Program-made: the position numbers and the translations under genes
In this document: one piece after another, positions 35,829 to 49,129 of the stretch
Position numbering within the stretch: the stretch's first letter is position 1
How the letters are laid out: every line of letters starts with the position of its first letter
The notes under the pieces: model-generated
What the model was told of the DNA's origin: nothing
The model's input: the letters and a program-made list of their open reading frames with translations, nothing else
Database searches by the model: none
From: Megaleporinus macrocephalus
Taxonomy: Eukaryota > Chordata > Actinopteri > Characiformes > Anostomidae
Assembly: GCA_021613375.1 (NCBI GenBank)
Contig: CM038708.1
Coordinates: 25,625,518 to 25,689,517, forward strand
Length of the DNA: 64,000 bases
Direction of reading: 5' to 3'

Positions 35829-38800
35829 TTAGGAGAAGACAGTGTTGCGCTGGTTGGTGTCTCCCACTTTTTCAAAGAATATGAAATCCTGTAGGAACAG
35901 AAGAAAAAGAGTGTTGAAATGAAAAATCTGAAGAAAAATGGAAACTCTGTAGTGTCAATGTATCATAACACATCACTGCTGCTGGGACAAAACCTCCTTA
36001 TCTCCATTTTTGATGGTTTTAATTTGTTGATAGAACTTGAAATCATCATTTACATCCTACCAAAATATCATTTGTACAAATTTACAATACAAGTGTACAA
36101 AAGACAGACGGTCCAAAAGCACCTGGAATAGATCATTTCTCCATTAACCTTAATTAAAATGAAAGGTTTTCTCCTCCACGATACAGTTTTGGAGATGCTC
36201 AACACAAGGTGTTGTTCCAGGAGCAACAATATTCACAGTCATTTGAATTTCTCCAAAACTTTCTCCTTTACTGCCGGTTTTAGTGAGTAATCTGTTATAA
36301 AAACAATTCTAAAATTCTGAAATTTGATGAAACCTTTTAATGCACTCTTTTATTACACCACTTTGTTACTGTGAAGAGATGAACGACCACAGACATAGAC
36401 CCGGATCAGATCATGGCTTGTGTAGCACTGAAACATGCCATGAACATGATACTCACAATCAGGAAGCACGCTCCCATTAGCACAGCCTTCATTTTAACAT
36501 CCATGTCTAGAGGAAACTGGATGCCAAAGTTGTCTGCGTCGGTGAACACCTCCTTCAGCAGTCCAGTCCACTGCTTACTGATTCGACCAATGGACTTTCC
36601 TCCATCCTTGCCTTTCAGCTGGGGGGGAAAATCATGGAGATATCTTAAAAAAAAGTGAGCGGGTACGCGTGTAATCCAGGCTTAGTTCACAGGGTCTCTG
36701 ATTTGTGTTCGTTAAATAAGCGACTAGCCGTCACTACACACTAAAGATTCCAGCTTGGCATGTGATTAAAAGGCATTCTGTTTTTTACACAGAACTCAAA
36801 TGTGACGTGTGCAAAAGTTACAGCACAGTTTATTTACAGCATGTAAAAACTCAACAAATAAACAGCCACTGTGCAGTGAACATTCCTCCTGATGGGTTAA
36901 CTTCATTAACTTAAAAAAAGCAACAAAATGCCCCCCCGCACCTCCCCCTGACCTCTGCGGCTATAACAGGCTCCACTGTGCATGAAACTTCACAGTAAAC
37001 AGAAAATGCCATATTTTAGTCAGTTCTTTGTAGAGGATGTGGTATTAACTTATTTTCTCTGCGAAAATTCAAATAACACATCATTTGATCATAAGGGTTT
37101 CAACTCAAATAAATCTTTATATTCACATTAGCATGACCTCACTAACTTTGCATAACTGGAACTAAAGGCCCAAACCCAAACCCCTCATCAAACACTCACT
37201 GTTTACACTGTGTATTATGATATGTAGTGTTTCTGGGCATCCACCAAACCTGGATTTGTCTATTGGCCAGATAGTGAAGAATGATTCGACACTTCAGATA
37301 ACATGCTTCCACTGCTCCAGAGTCCAGTGATGACAAGGCACTCCAATCAACACTTGGCATTTCACATAGCGATCTTAGTTTTGTGTGTAGCTCAGTTTGT
37401 GAGGTATACCACTTCTGCGTTCTGAGTTGTTGTTCCTAGATGCTTCCACTTAACAATACCTGCACTTACAATTGACTGGGGCAGCTCTAGCAAGGCAGGA
37501 ATTTCACAGACTGCCTTTTTAGAACAGTGACCTGTCCACAGATATTGCATGGCCACCTATAATGGGTCTACCCCGAACTAAATAATTAGCAGGGGTGTCC
37601 ATATATATAGATTGAAGTCTCATGTTGATTTTTGAAGCTACTACTACTACAAATGCTAGCACTTCTGTTTATAAGTAAAGGCAGATTCATTACTTCCTTA
37701 CTGTCCTATCACATTGCTTTGAAGCTTAAACCTTACCTCAAAGTGAACATCTCCACAGCAGTTGCAAGCTAAGCACGGCCCCTCCAGTTTCATCAGCGTC
37801 TCTTTGTTGGGGCCCTGGATGGAGAACTTTGGGTAGCAGGGGTGCCAGTCCTGTGACACATAGCCTATGGTGGTTCCGGGGGGCGCTTGCACTTCCATCT
37901 TAAGAGAAAAATAAAATAAATACATGCATGTTATTCACAGCAAACATGTAACTATAAGAACTCCAATGAGATCTAAAAGTAGACCATCATACTCAAACAC
38001 TCATCATCCCCAGAGTAGAGTACACAGCTAACATCACATCACACAAAGTCAGTGTGCTACTTCAGCTTCCAATCACAATTAAATCAGATTCCAATCCAGC
38101 ATTTTCCGCTCATGTTGACCTGATATAGATACCCGAGATCAGATTAGTGCCATCTCTAGTAGCAAACTACACTGGACTTGGACTGTATAGTTCTCAGTGT
38201 GGTTTTTTACATCTCCTGTTTATAACACTTTTGGTTTTGTTTCGGTTTTTGAACTTCTCTTCACGGCCGTATGAAACCGAAAGAGATTAAATGAACATGT
38301 TAACATAGTATTTATTGATGGCACTAAGCATGCTGATAGTTTAACATCTCTGCAAGGATATATTTAGTTATTTTTATTTGGTGAGGGGGTCTTGGTATGG
38401 TAAATGGTATTTGCTGGTAGCAGTTTAAAGAGGAATGCTGATGTATGTCTATAGCATGTCATGGTGATCTCATCTCTACAAGCACACTTGAAAATAGACT
38501 GACCTGCAGTCACTAAACTGGGCAAAACCTCACGCTATGTCATCATAAATACAGCTGCTTGGCCAGGCATCCTGAGTGAGTTCCTGTTTGGCTGTGAGTT
38601 GAATATGAGAACTGGCAGGCAAAAACAAAGACAAACTATATTGCATGATAAGCGAAGGCCAAAGCTGCCCAGTGAACCTTTTTCCGTAAGTGTTTTTTTT
38701 ATTTTTGGGAGACACATTTTACAGGAACAGATGAGAAAACAGGAATCTGTGAAACCCCCTTTTCATGGAAAAACAGTTCAACCTACTGAGAAGTGTGGTT

Positions 38801-41800
38801 TGTACATACAACATGACATCATAACTCCAGAGTACAATTTATAACACCGCTGCCAACAATACAGTACAAGGCTAACCAACATACCTTAACAAGCCAAACA
38901 CTATTTAACATTGAATAAACAAACAGGTTGGAAGTTGTAAAGCTATGTAAGCTAAGACCACCAAAAACCTCTGAATAAATGTGAGCAGGATTTGTAGTCA
39001 AACTTACCCACAACTCAAGGCAGTTCAAAAATAGGACAGCTTTGTATTCATACTAAAGAGCATTCCTACTTGTACATTAAATTACACTGTTTACTAAAAA
39101 AATCTCCTAAATCTACTTAGTAAATTCAATCCAAATGGGACTTCCACAAACAAAACCCATCAAAACAACATTTGCCCACACAAGACACATTATAATAAAA
39201 AGAACAATGTTTGAAACAACTTTTGAACGACTCAACATGGCCAAGGATGTTACTATCATTACCACAGCTCACATGCTCCACATGTGCATTACATTATTAA
39301 AGTCCTGTGTTTTGATTAAAAATCAAGGAGTGTGTTGGTTAAGGTGTAATCAGAAAAGGCTGCTGTGGTTTTGAAGGCGCGCTCATGCATAGTGGCTCAA
39401 ACAATCCAAAGGTACACATTTTAGTGTATTACTTGAAGCAAACGCCACAAACTATTTATGTGATCCGAGTCAGAGTTTACCTGTGATTGCACAAGGGTTT
39501 TAAAATGCTGGGCTGCTTATCAGTTTTGGGTTTATACACTACAGTAAAAAAGCCATAAACCACCAATACCACCAATACCGCTAAGCACAAGATCAAAACA
39601 GTGTAAAGCGTATATGTGTTTAGTGCATCTACGCTCTGTCTTTATTACAGCTTTCAGTTTTTCAAAGAAACCAGTAGAGGTTATTTTTTCACACCCCTAG
39701 AGCTTTAAACATTGGGTGCATTCTCTGCTTCTCATGATCAAACAAATCCCCAACACATTCACTGGTGTTGAGATCTGGACTGAGTAGTCAGTCTTTTGCG
39801 GCTTGTTTAATTTATTTTCCTCATTAACAGCCTTTAGGTACGCATTGCGTTGAGTTGTCTTCTAAAAGAAGTAGGATGGACACCTGTAGATGTTTTCATA
39901 TCTTAAACAGGAGTTGCTTGAGGTATCTCAAGGTTTTAAGACTGCTTATCTGATTGGGGATGTTTTAATGGTCTACCAGGTCTTGCACAACTGTTAGTAG
40001 TTACATTTGTTTCCAAGATTTGTAAACGCCTGTTTTTTCCACTTATCTGCTTTTGATTTTATCTACTGTTATGCAAGTGAATAATCTTACATCTACATTC
40101 CTCAGAAATAACTCTTTGGAAAAAATGAATAACTTGTACTTAATGGCTGTTTAGGATGGCAACACACTGTATTGTAGGTCTTTCCTCATTTAAGAAGACT
40201 GCCACTCAGGCTTGTAAGTCTGGAAATAACTGCCTGGTGTCGTTGTCATAACAGCCGCCAATGCGTTTCCTATAAGGACTATGTACACACTCATACCTCT
40301 TGCAGACAGCAGGGGCACCAGCAGGTGGCACAGCGGAAAGGGCGAATGAGCCGGATGACCTCTCGGTCCGTGTTGTCTTTGATCTTCATGTCAAAGCTCC
40401 TCAGCGAGCCGCAGCAGTTCCGCGTGCAGCAGTCGTTCTTCTCCTTGGCCTTGTAGATCTTCTGGCCCATGCTGTTCTTAATCTCATACTGGTTGTTGGT
40501 CTCAAAGCCAATAAACGCTATGAGACAAACGAGGGAATTCCATCCATTTTAAATTGACTCAACACATATAACCCAGGTCACAATAAATGCTGAATAAATA
40601 AATAAATGCTCTCGTTCATGAATTCCTATTGTCATTTTTCCATTTCATTCATTTTAATCCTTTCTCTGAAATAATCTCCTCACTTTGTTGACATTCAAGT
40701 AAACACAGTCGAGCTCAAACTGATAAAAATAAACTCACCCTCCAGCAACTCCACTTTCTGGTGAATCAGGACCTGGTCGATCTGAAACATTAAAAGAATC
40801 AGACCAGGTTACTTCAAGACTACATGGAAAAGAAGAGGGAGATGCAAGAAAGCAGAGAGGTGCTACCTGTGTTAAATACTCCAGACCAGGAGGTACTCCC
40901 ACAGGCACGGCTACAGGTGCAGGTGCTGCTATAGGGACGGAGGCAGGTGAAGCTACAGGACCTCAAAATAAAAAACAGCAGAATGTGAGTTAGGGTAACA
41001 GGACGAGTTTCACATTAAAAAAGGAATACATCATTACAACTTTGTATATGTTTTATGAATAAGCTACTTCACGTGATCTCTTGTTTGTTTAGTGAACGGA
41101 AATATTTCTCTGGTTATAATTACCCCCATAGGCCGGCATGGGCACTTGGCCACTTGGCTGTGGTGGACTGACTGGGGCAGGCTGGTACATGATTGGCTGA
41201 TCCGGGCCTTGCCCATAACCCATGTGGAATCCTGGGGGTGGGGCCTGCCCAGGGTCTCCATAACCTCCTACAGGATACGGGGGCATGGAGTAGCCACCTG
41301 GCTGGGGCATAGGGTATGGGGGCTGGTTTGGCGAGGGATAACCTTTAAGAAAAATAAACATCCAGGGGTCAACAATGGTCAACTTGAATAATTATACTTG
41401 CTACTATACAGTATTACTTTGGACGATTTCTACTTTAGTCTTCTGTTACACTGTGAAGTACTTTTAACTTAATTTCATTTCATTCATATCAAATTACTCC
41501 CTACAAATCCCAAAAGTTGGCAGACTGCTGAGAAATGCTGAAATATATATATATTATTTTTTTTACATTTTATTTATATAGCGCTTTTCAAGAAACTCAA
41601 AGACGCTTTACAAACCATACAAGATACAATCGAATAAAATATATATTAAACAAGTGAAAGAAATAAAAAGTGGGGATGGGAACAAGCAGCAGAGGGGCAT
41701 ACAAAAACAAAAAGAAATAAAATAAGAAAAAATAGAAAGTACAAATAAAAACAAGGTATGACGTTACAGGTTAAAAACAGATCTGAAAAGGTGGGTTTTA

Positions 41801-42733
41801 AGGAGAGACTTAAATTTAGACAGATCTGAGCAGTCACTCAGAAGTGTTAAGGAAATCCCAGAAGAAGTGGTTCTTGTGTTTTCCTGTTTAAGTTTAAACC
41901 TATTTCATATTCATATCATATTTCTTTACCTCCCGAAACATGAGAGACTGATAATAGGATTCTGGGATGCGGTTAGGCATACCAGAAGAGATACACTGTT
42001 ATACATGGATTTACCAAACTGTATAATTAATTTATACACAATTAATATATTAACACCAGAGAATTATACACCAGACACATTAACTGCACCACTACAAGTG
42101 TAGGTTTTTAAAAAAGACTAGAATATCCACTCTCTCTGACATGAAGCTTGGGTGCTGAGTGCACAAGACCAGTTAGTTGTGATGGGTGTAAACACAAGTG
42201 TTTGAGGGTGTGCAGAACTGTAAATTGAAGGCAACAGACATTAAACTTCCTGCTGCTCACCCTCTCTCACTCCTCATACCAACATATTCACACTCACATA
42301 CTATTTGTATATACTCATAGAGAACACTTTGTCTTAAACACAAACTTACTTGGCTGTGTCACATTTAACTGTTTGAAGTCATCAGTGCTTAGTAGAACAA
42401 TACTAACTGATCTTTCTGTAAAACACTGTCTGCAAGTTTACACACAAAACTTCAGTACTTAGAGAAATGAGAGTGAAAAGCTATCACATACAAAAACACT
42501 TCTCTGACTGCTTAATAATTAGTTGTAAAGACAATAAAACTTTTGTTTTGCTATTTCCTGTTTTTTTCCATACCTTTAAATGAAAAATACTTAATAAACA
42601 AACAACATTAGGTTTATGCTTCAGTATTACTGTTTAATACATGTGGGTGTGTGCTTCCTGTCAGAGCACAGGGGAGACAGGAAGACAGAGGGCTGAACTT
42701 CTTAATCATGAATGCTGCAGTATGAAGGTATAC

Positions 42734-42764
<31 letters not shown>

Positions 42765-45700
42765 TGAGAGACAGTCACAGAGCGTCTGCGGATGTAAACT
42801 GAACGCTTGCTGACCCAAACCGCAGATCACAGATATCACAGCCAAACACACATAGTACCAAAATACTAACAGCTAAGCTCTGATCACACCAGCTACAAAC
42901 TCACACCTCACTACAATCTAAAGCACGTTACTGAAAGTGAAACTAACTCAAGTACATGATTAACAAGGGTCCTGACAAGAGTTAGTAAAAGACATTCATT
43001 TATTGAGATACACAACAGTGGGTGTTATTCTATTCTAACGTGGTCTGTGCTGCACCATCTAAGATGCAACAGGACAGTTCGATCAGGAGGCTGAGGTGCC
43101 AAAACTGAACTGCTGCAGCTTTTAAGGTTTAACAGAAGAACTTGAACGAGAAGACCTTCATAAGAGAAGCTAACGTCAGCTTCATGAAGGCTTGGTAGGC
43201 ATGTGAAGGGATAAGAAGGTTGCTGTTCTGCTCGACCAGCGGGTTACACTAAGTTATTTTTGCTGCTGACAGAACCAATCGTGTTGTTTTGTCTCGTTTG
43301 TTATTCGTTGGTATTTGTTTGTACACAAGAAAAAGCGTTTTATGAAGATTGTATGGTCACAAAAATCTTTTTTTAAAAACTTGCTAGCCCAGCGTTGTTC
43401 GCTTTGGCAGTGTGTGTCCATGGGTGGGCTGAAGGAGCACTGAAGAAAGGAGTGCATTTGTTTTATTCTGTTGAGTTCTGTTGAATATCAACAAGCATTC
43501 CCCAGAATTGCTATCTGTACTTTAATGACAGGATATTCTGACGTATCCTCAGTGTCATTCAACGCAGCCCTTGGGGAGTCTGGCCCACAGCCTGGAAACC
43601 ACAGGTCTAACTCGCCTACAGGCAGTTCACACGCTTTTAACAAGGTTTAATTGAGCTACTTTTAACAGAAGCTTCAAATCAGAATATTAGCACCCAGACA
43701 TATACTGTCATGAATCTACACAAACGCTGTAACACCCCACAGGAACAAATACACAGCTAACAACATCACATCACACAGCGTGAGCGCCATAGATCTGTTA
43801 TAAGCGTGTATCAGATTCATTCTTATTTTCTCCACAACATACAATCCAGCATTCTCTGCTACGATCTGTCTGATATCCTGTTATCAGACTGGTATCATCT
43901 TTATTACTTTTCCAGTGGTTTCCTTTTCATTCTTTTTGCTGTTAGTTGGACAGAACAGATAAGACTGTATGTGTGTGGAGGTGGGTACAGGCAGGAAGAG
44001 AGGTAGTCAGAGAAAACAAAGAACTGGTTTTAATTTAAGGAACTGAAAAAGTTAAAGAGTGCGTAGAAGCGCTTACACAATCACGGAAAACAAAGTTTTT
44101 TAGTTGCAAACTGTCTGTTTGGTTTTAAAGGTTAAGAAGGGCTTATGTTTCGTTTATTATATTTAAAGGTATTACTGTGATAACTATCACTGTGCACCAT
44201 AAGGGTCTTAATATCATTGCGTTGATAAACACGCTATGAATGTTGTTTTTTCAACGTAAAATGTAGCTTATTATACTGAAAAATAAAACTGTCACACCAA
44301 TGATAAAGTTGGGACGCTGTGCAAAACACAAACCAAATACAATGATTCAATAATGCAATAAATTTAAACTCTGTTTTTATTTGATATATTTCATATCCAT
44401 AAATGCTGAAACTGGTATTTAAAATAAATATATGCCCATTTTAAAGTGAATGCCAGCAACACGTTCAAAAAAAGTTGGGACGGGGCAACAAAGGACCGGT
44501 AAAGTGTAATGCCTGATAAAACATCTCACAACTGGTTGCCATGACTGCGGAACAATTCAACAATAACGTTTCTCAACATACAACAGTGAAGAACTTTGGG
44601 TTTTTATCATCTACAGTACATGATATCTTTAAAAGATTCAGAAAATCTGGAGGAACAACAAAAAAGGCCCAAAACCGATACTGGATGGCTGTAATCTTTA
44701 GACCCTCAGACAGCACAAACACCTCGCAAAGAAGAAACCAAATATAACCTCACGTCAGAATCTGCAGGTGCTGCAAATACAAAATGCAGCATTTCTGCAT
44801 GAAACATGAAAGATATTCCATGTTTCGTCTGATCAACTTCATTTTATTTGTTAATACACATTCATTTTTACATTTCAGCCTGCAACACATTCCAAACAGG
44901 TGATGTCCACAGGTATGTGAGAAAACAGAGCTTCTCAAAGTACGTTTCTAAGGGATTTGCATATTTCTCCCTCGGCAGTGCATAATATCATTAAACGATT
45001 CAAGAGGAAACTATTCGGGAGGAGTGTGTAAAGGGCGAAAGCCTGAGCTGAACACTTGTGATCTCTGAATCTCTGAGACGATCAGACGGCACTGCATCAA
45101 GAACAGTCATTCTTCAACAGCTGATGTGACCACATGTGTAAGGGATTATTTTGGCGAACCTTTATCAAGCACAACAAAACAGATGCCTTACGTAAACCAT
45201 GTCCAGAGGTGAGGTTGACTTCTCTGGGCTCGGAGGCATCTGGGATGGACCGTCACACTGTGCGTATATTGTGGTCAGACATGGTTAGTATTTCAGATCT
45301 TCTCTGGAAGAAATGGACACTGTATGCTCCGGACCAAAGACGGACAGAATCATCCAGAATGTCCAAAGTCAGAAAAAAAAGTCCAGGGTCTGTCATGGTG
45401 TGTCAATTTACACGTCTGTGATGCAGCATTAACACAGAAAAGTTCACTGAGATCCCACAGCAACATATGCTGCCTTCTAGAACAGCCTTTTCCAGGGACC
45501 GCCTGCATTTTTTCACAAGACGATGCAAAACCACATGCTGCCCACTTAACAAAGACATGGCTGTGGAAGAGGAGAGGACAGGTACTGGACTGGCCTGCCT
45601 GCAGTCCTGATCTGTCTCTAGTAGAGAATGTGTATAGAATTTTAAAAAAGAAATTGCAGGACAACTGAAATGAAATAACACCTGAAACACTTCATCACTT

Positions 45701-46754
45701 GGTATCTTTGGTGCCAGAATGTCTTTTAAATGTTGTGAGAAGGAAAGGAAACATTAGAATGTGGTAAGTGCTTTACTGTGTCGTAGTAAAGAAAGTAAAA
45801 TGGTGACCAGAGAAACAAAAATTTTAATTTAATTTTACTTTAAATAACTTTATATGCATTTTCTATACAGTCCCAACTCTTTCTGATTTGAACAGAATCC
45901 AGAGACGCCGCTGCCTTCTCAGGGCCCGAGCTCATTTAAAATGGATTAAGGTCAAGGGGGAAAAGTGTCCTGTGGTCTGATGAATCGAAATTTGAAAGCT
46001 TTTGTAAATCATGGCCGCGGTGTCTCCCTGTATTAGCGAGATCATGTCAGACTACGTTCTGCATGTATCACAACAGCATGACTTTGTAGTAAGTCCGGTT
46101 TCTAAACTAGCCTGCAGCCCAGACCTGTCACAGATTGAAAACATTTGGCACGTTATGAAACCAAAAAATTTGGCCCCGAATTGCTAAAACATAAGCAGCC
46201 ATACACAAGCAGCTCAAATCTTTTATCAACTACACCAAACAATCCCAGTTCCCAAAACTCATACACCCATGTCACAAAATTGTGTTTATCTGCTCTGCGC
46301 TGGCCGAGCCAGGAATTCTTCAGCAACATCAGGTTACAGAGCTCCCCTGAGAAACACACAATGACTCCTAACATGAGCACTAATGGGGTTTAGGAAGTCA
46401 CTTGACTGTCCAGGCAATGATAGAATGCAGTTCAGGGATGAGCTGTTTTCTGATGGACTGAGAGAGCTATGTGCTGTTGGTTGAAAGTGAGGTGGGTGAA
46501 AGTATATCATTCTAGCAGAATTGTAATAAAGTATGTTAAAATAAGTTTTTCTGAGCCCACTCTCCACACAATCAATACACTGAGTCACTGTCCAATGAGA
46601 AACGGGTATCTCCAAAATGACCACTTTATAACCTTCTTCACTTTCAATGTAAGTTATCAGATTTTTACCAAGCTATTTTGGAGCACTTCTATTGGTCCAT
46701 CCATTATGAAACTTTCCCACAATGTAAATGACAGCTGCTGCATTTAATTGATGT

Positions 46755-46834
<80 letters not shown>

Positions 46835-48499
46835 CATAGCACCCACCCCAGTTTAGATATGATCATTTCTATCATTTCTATCTGAAAACCAAAAAAAATT
46901 TCATGCTTTTCTTTATAATGTGTAGACCCGAGCACTGGGAAACCAGAGAACTGTCTTCTGTCAAGAGTCAATCTGCGTTTGGAGTCAAGAGTGTGAATGT
47001 GAAGACCAGTAAAGTAAATTCACTGGAACAAACTAACATGCTACTATAAAATGCTACCTGGAGACGAGTGCTCTTTAAAGTCAACCTGAAATCTAAAGGG
47101 ATCACTTTTTTAAAGATTTTTTCTGTTTATGTCAATCAGCATCATGTCATCATAGTTCTTGTTTTAATGTAACGTTTTGATTACATCACCGTTCACCAGG
47201 AGGTGGAGACAAACAATATTAACCAATGACATCATATTTTGCCTCCTACCTCCTCATCATATCACTGAGTAAAAGAGACCCTTCCTAACGATGAGCCTCT
47301 TTTAAAAATGCATCACATTATGAAAAAATAATTGTCTAATAGCTTCTTACGAATGGAATAAAAGGACTAGAATTTAATTTAGATTTATTTGTCACTTGTG
47401 ATTTGCACACAGCGAAATCTGACCTCCACATTTAAACCATCCCTGAAGTGAAACACCCGCATATGCACACATTAGTGAACCTTCACACTAGGGGGCAGTA
47501 AGCACACTTGGCTAGAGTAGTGGGCAGCCCTATCCACAGTGCCAGGGGAGCAGTTAGGGGTTAGGTGCCTTGCTTAAGGGCACTTCAGTCGTGTCCTGTT
47601 GGTTCAAGGGATTGAACCAGCGACCTTCCGGTGATCTTGCAATGACAGTATTAAGGGTGTAAGAAAATATCAAAATATCAAATATCGGGATATTATGTTA
47701 CTGCATCGATTCTCAAATACACAGTATCAACATACAGACTCCTGACAGACAGTGAATCAGTGTGTGTTGTATTTAAACCTCTGACCACTAGATGGCAGCT
47801 CCACTCCAACATTAACAAGCAGCACAAGGGTGCAATGCTATTGTAAGCATCAGTAAACCTGTTCATACAGTGGTGTGTTTTAATAGTAGAATTTGAAAAA
47901 TCACAATTTATTACTTGGCTTGTAATATAACGATATACTGAATCATGACCGCTGTATCACGATACGTATTGTATCGCCAGGTTCTTGCCAATACACAGCC
48001 CTAGACAGTATTAAGCTGTAGTATGAGAAAGCTGTGGTGCACATCCATTTGCACAAACTCACTGCCGATGGCCACAAAGTACAATTACACTAGCCACAAG
48101 CAATGAAACATCTCTTTATTTCTACTGCGCCTGGAACATGAATTAGGATTAAAGACTTGATCTGTGCCCTCACGCTCTGATTAACTAAAGCTATTTATTG
48201 GTCTCACAATGTCAGACACATGGCCACACATTTCATACAATATTTCTTTAATAATTCAGTGACTTAATGGTCCCAGTGGCAGTCTGTCCGCCTTAATCAA
48301 TGCAAATCTTGTTAGCCTGGTTTTAAAAAACTCCCTCCACACCCATTCACGTTTTTTATTATTTTTTTAAACAACAAGTATGGTCAGTTATAAACAGGCC
48401 TAGCAGGATTAAGTGTCTTACCTGGGGCTGACATGTTGTAGGATGGCTAGGGGTCGAAAGGGGGGCGACAGCTGACTTCAGATATCCTGTGATATGAGG
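35829..48499 (-). CDS. plscr3: plscr3: phospholipid scramblase 3 (complete coding region, 8 coding exons)
   Basis: Calcium-dependent lipid scramblase family protein; mammalian PLSCR3 is mitochondrial and moves cardiolipin. Minus-strand exons: 48422-48499 (ATG at 48434), 41124-41342, 40867-40961, 40739-40781, 40297-40517, 37737-37898, 36457-36618, 35829-35888 (TAA). Phases agree throughout, giving 324 residues against 295 in human. Order: Pro/Gly/Tyr-rich N-terminus with PPYP motifs (residues 5-77); scramblase domain from PGLEYLTQIDQVLIHQK; palmitoylation-type Cys clusters CC-xxx-CC about 153 and C-xx-CWCPCC about 186-194; MEVQAPPGTTIG; EF-hand-like calcium segment DADNFGIQFPLD about 278-289; C-terminal membrane helix about 294-313 followed by a short polar tail. 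Convergent neighbour tnk1 is also its neighbour in mammals, which supports PLSCR3 over other PLSCRs. The first 5' UTR exon probably ends at 49368. Confidence 0.94.
40952..40961 (-). other. two in-frame acceptors 9 nt apart at plscr3 coding exon 3
   Basis: On the minus strand acceptor AGs end at 40962 (attttgag|GTCC) and 40953 (cctgtag|CTTC). Both keep the reading frame; the choice adds or drops three residues in the linker before the scramblase domain. The downstream site has the more usual tag but a poorer tract. Confidence 0.5.
41555..41860 (-). repeat. LINE-derived repeat, 3' tail region, in plscr3 intron
   Basis: 'atttatatagcgcttttcaa' (41570-41590) is the antisense of a common fish LINE/SINE tail. 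The following 'aggtgggttttaaggagaga' resembles the antisense of the same elements. Assigned by resemblance only. Confidence 0.4.
42734..42761. repeat. (GT)n microsatellite
   Basis: About 14 GT units in the plscr3 intron. Confidence 0.9.
44290..44720 (+). mobile_element. Tc1/mariner-like element fragment 1: terminal repeat and transposase start
   Basis: Two 'aaagttgggacg' terminal-type motifs (near 44306 and 44470) bracket a long terminal inverted repeat of a kind common in fish Tc1 elements. Downstream, 44541-44660 encodes a helix-turn-helix like segment (FLSSTVHDIFKRFRKSGG). It is broken after that. Confidence 0.6.
44800..45890 (+). pseudogene. Tc1/mariner-like transposase, frameshifted, DD34E catalytic block visible (fragment 2)
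   Basis: A terminal-repeat-like stretch (44800-44900, 'cctgcaacacattccaaac') precedes DNA-binding remains (44960-45120) and a catalytic region split over frames. Near 45515-45650 one frame reads FSQDDAKPH...DWPACSPDLSLVENVYRILKKK; from the catalytic Asp to the Glu of VEN there are 34 residues, the Tc1 DD34E signature. 'agtcccaactctttctg' near 45870-45886 marks the 3' end. Frameshifts and stops make it inactive. It lies sense-opposite within plscr3 intron 1. Confidence 0.75.
45890..46180 (+). pseudogene. third Tc1-like transposase fragment, internally deleted
   Basis: 'agagacgccgctgccttctc' to 'tgtggtctgatgaatcgaaa' is a transposase middle part that then jumps to 'cctgcagcccagacctgtca' and 'attgaaaacatttggc' (the SPDLS-x-IENIW end), so the section between is missing. 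It abuts fragment 2 directly. Confidence 0.6.
46580..46755 (+). mobile_element. MITE family A, copy 2 (3' end lost)
   Basis: 'ctgtccaatgagaaacgggt' and 'cttctattggtccatccatt' match copy 1 at 22.92 kb. The right end is replaced by a TA microsatellite. Confidence 0.65.
46757..46834. repeat. (TA)n followed by poly-T
   Basis: About 25 TA units and 27 T, directly after MITE copy 2. Confidence 0.95.
47385..47640. repeat. interspersed fish repeat ('ttaggtgccttgcttaaggg')
   Basis: The segment including 'gggagcagttaggggttagg', 'cttaagggcacttcag' and 'ggattgaaccagcgacctt' is a repeat I recognise as widespread in teleosts. The last part resembles a tRNA B-box-like sequence. No complete SINE is claimed. 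Confidence 0.5.
47644..48011. mobile_element. hAT-type MITE with perfect 8-bp target-site duplication
   Basis: The element spans 47652-48003 (352 bp), flanked on each side by GACAGTAT (47644-47651 and 48004-48011). The left end is TAAGGGTGTAAG and the right end in reverse complement TAGGGCTGTGTA. No coding capacity. It lies in plscr3 intron 1. Confidence 0.8.
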
Positions 48500-49129
48500 C
48501 TGAAACATGCAAGAAACAAGGACCATTAGACAAAGCAGTTAATGTTGCCTCAGTGGAGAGTTTAAAGACATCCAAAAAAATGTGACTAGAAGCTAAACAG
48601 ATCCAGTCATTTGCAAAAAAAACCTTAATTATAGTACAAAACGTCCAGCGGTGGCACATACCATACACTGTAAGAGTGTCTAAGCAGATCTAACGTTAGC
48701 TCTAGGTTTCCAGATGTTGGCGGCCCATAGACTAGATTTCACTCCACACACTACATGTATTCACTTGCATAACACACATGAAGCTATACGGGCTTGACGT
48801 CACCTCGGTGGGCGTGGCCAGCCTTCCATCAGGTTTCCATTAAAGTAGATTAAAATTAAAAATCAGAGATCAGAGCCTGAGAGAAGCGATCAAACCTGCA
48901 GAAAACTTACAGCAAACTATACTGTACACGAGCCATTACACAGTATCTAGGCTTACTTGCAGTAAACACACCTAATTTAGGTGAATTATATCGCGACAGA
49001 CTGTTAATTACGAGCTTTACCAACTTTAAACAGCAGCTTACAGAAGTCTGTCTGAATAAATGTGAACACAGCAGCCCGATTCAAGTCAGCGGTTGGTAAA
49101 CATTAGCTCGTCGTTTCTGCGCAAACCAG

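Noticed and set aside
41092..41391. 99-codon plus-strand ORF
   Set aside because: Antisense of the proline-rich plscr3 exon, which is phased with its neighbours.
47385..47640. Possible tRNA gene from the B-box-like 'ggttcaagggattgaacc'
   Set aside because: No cloverleaf or A box; the sequence belongs to a common interspersed repeat.
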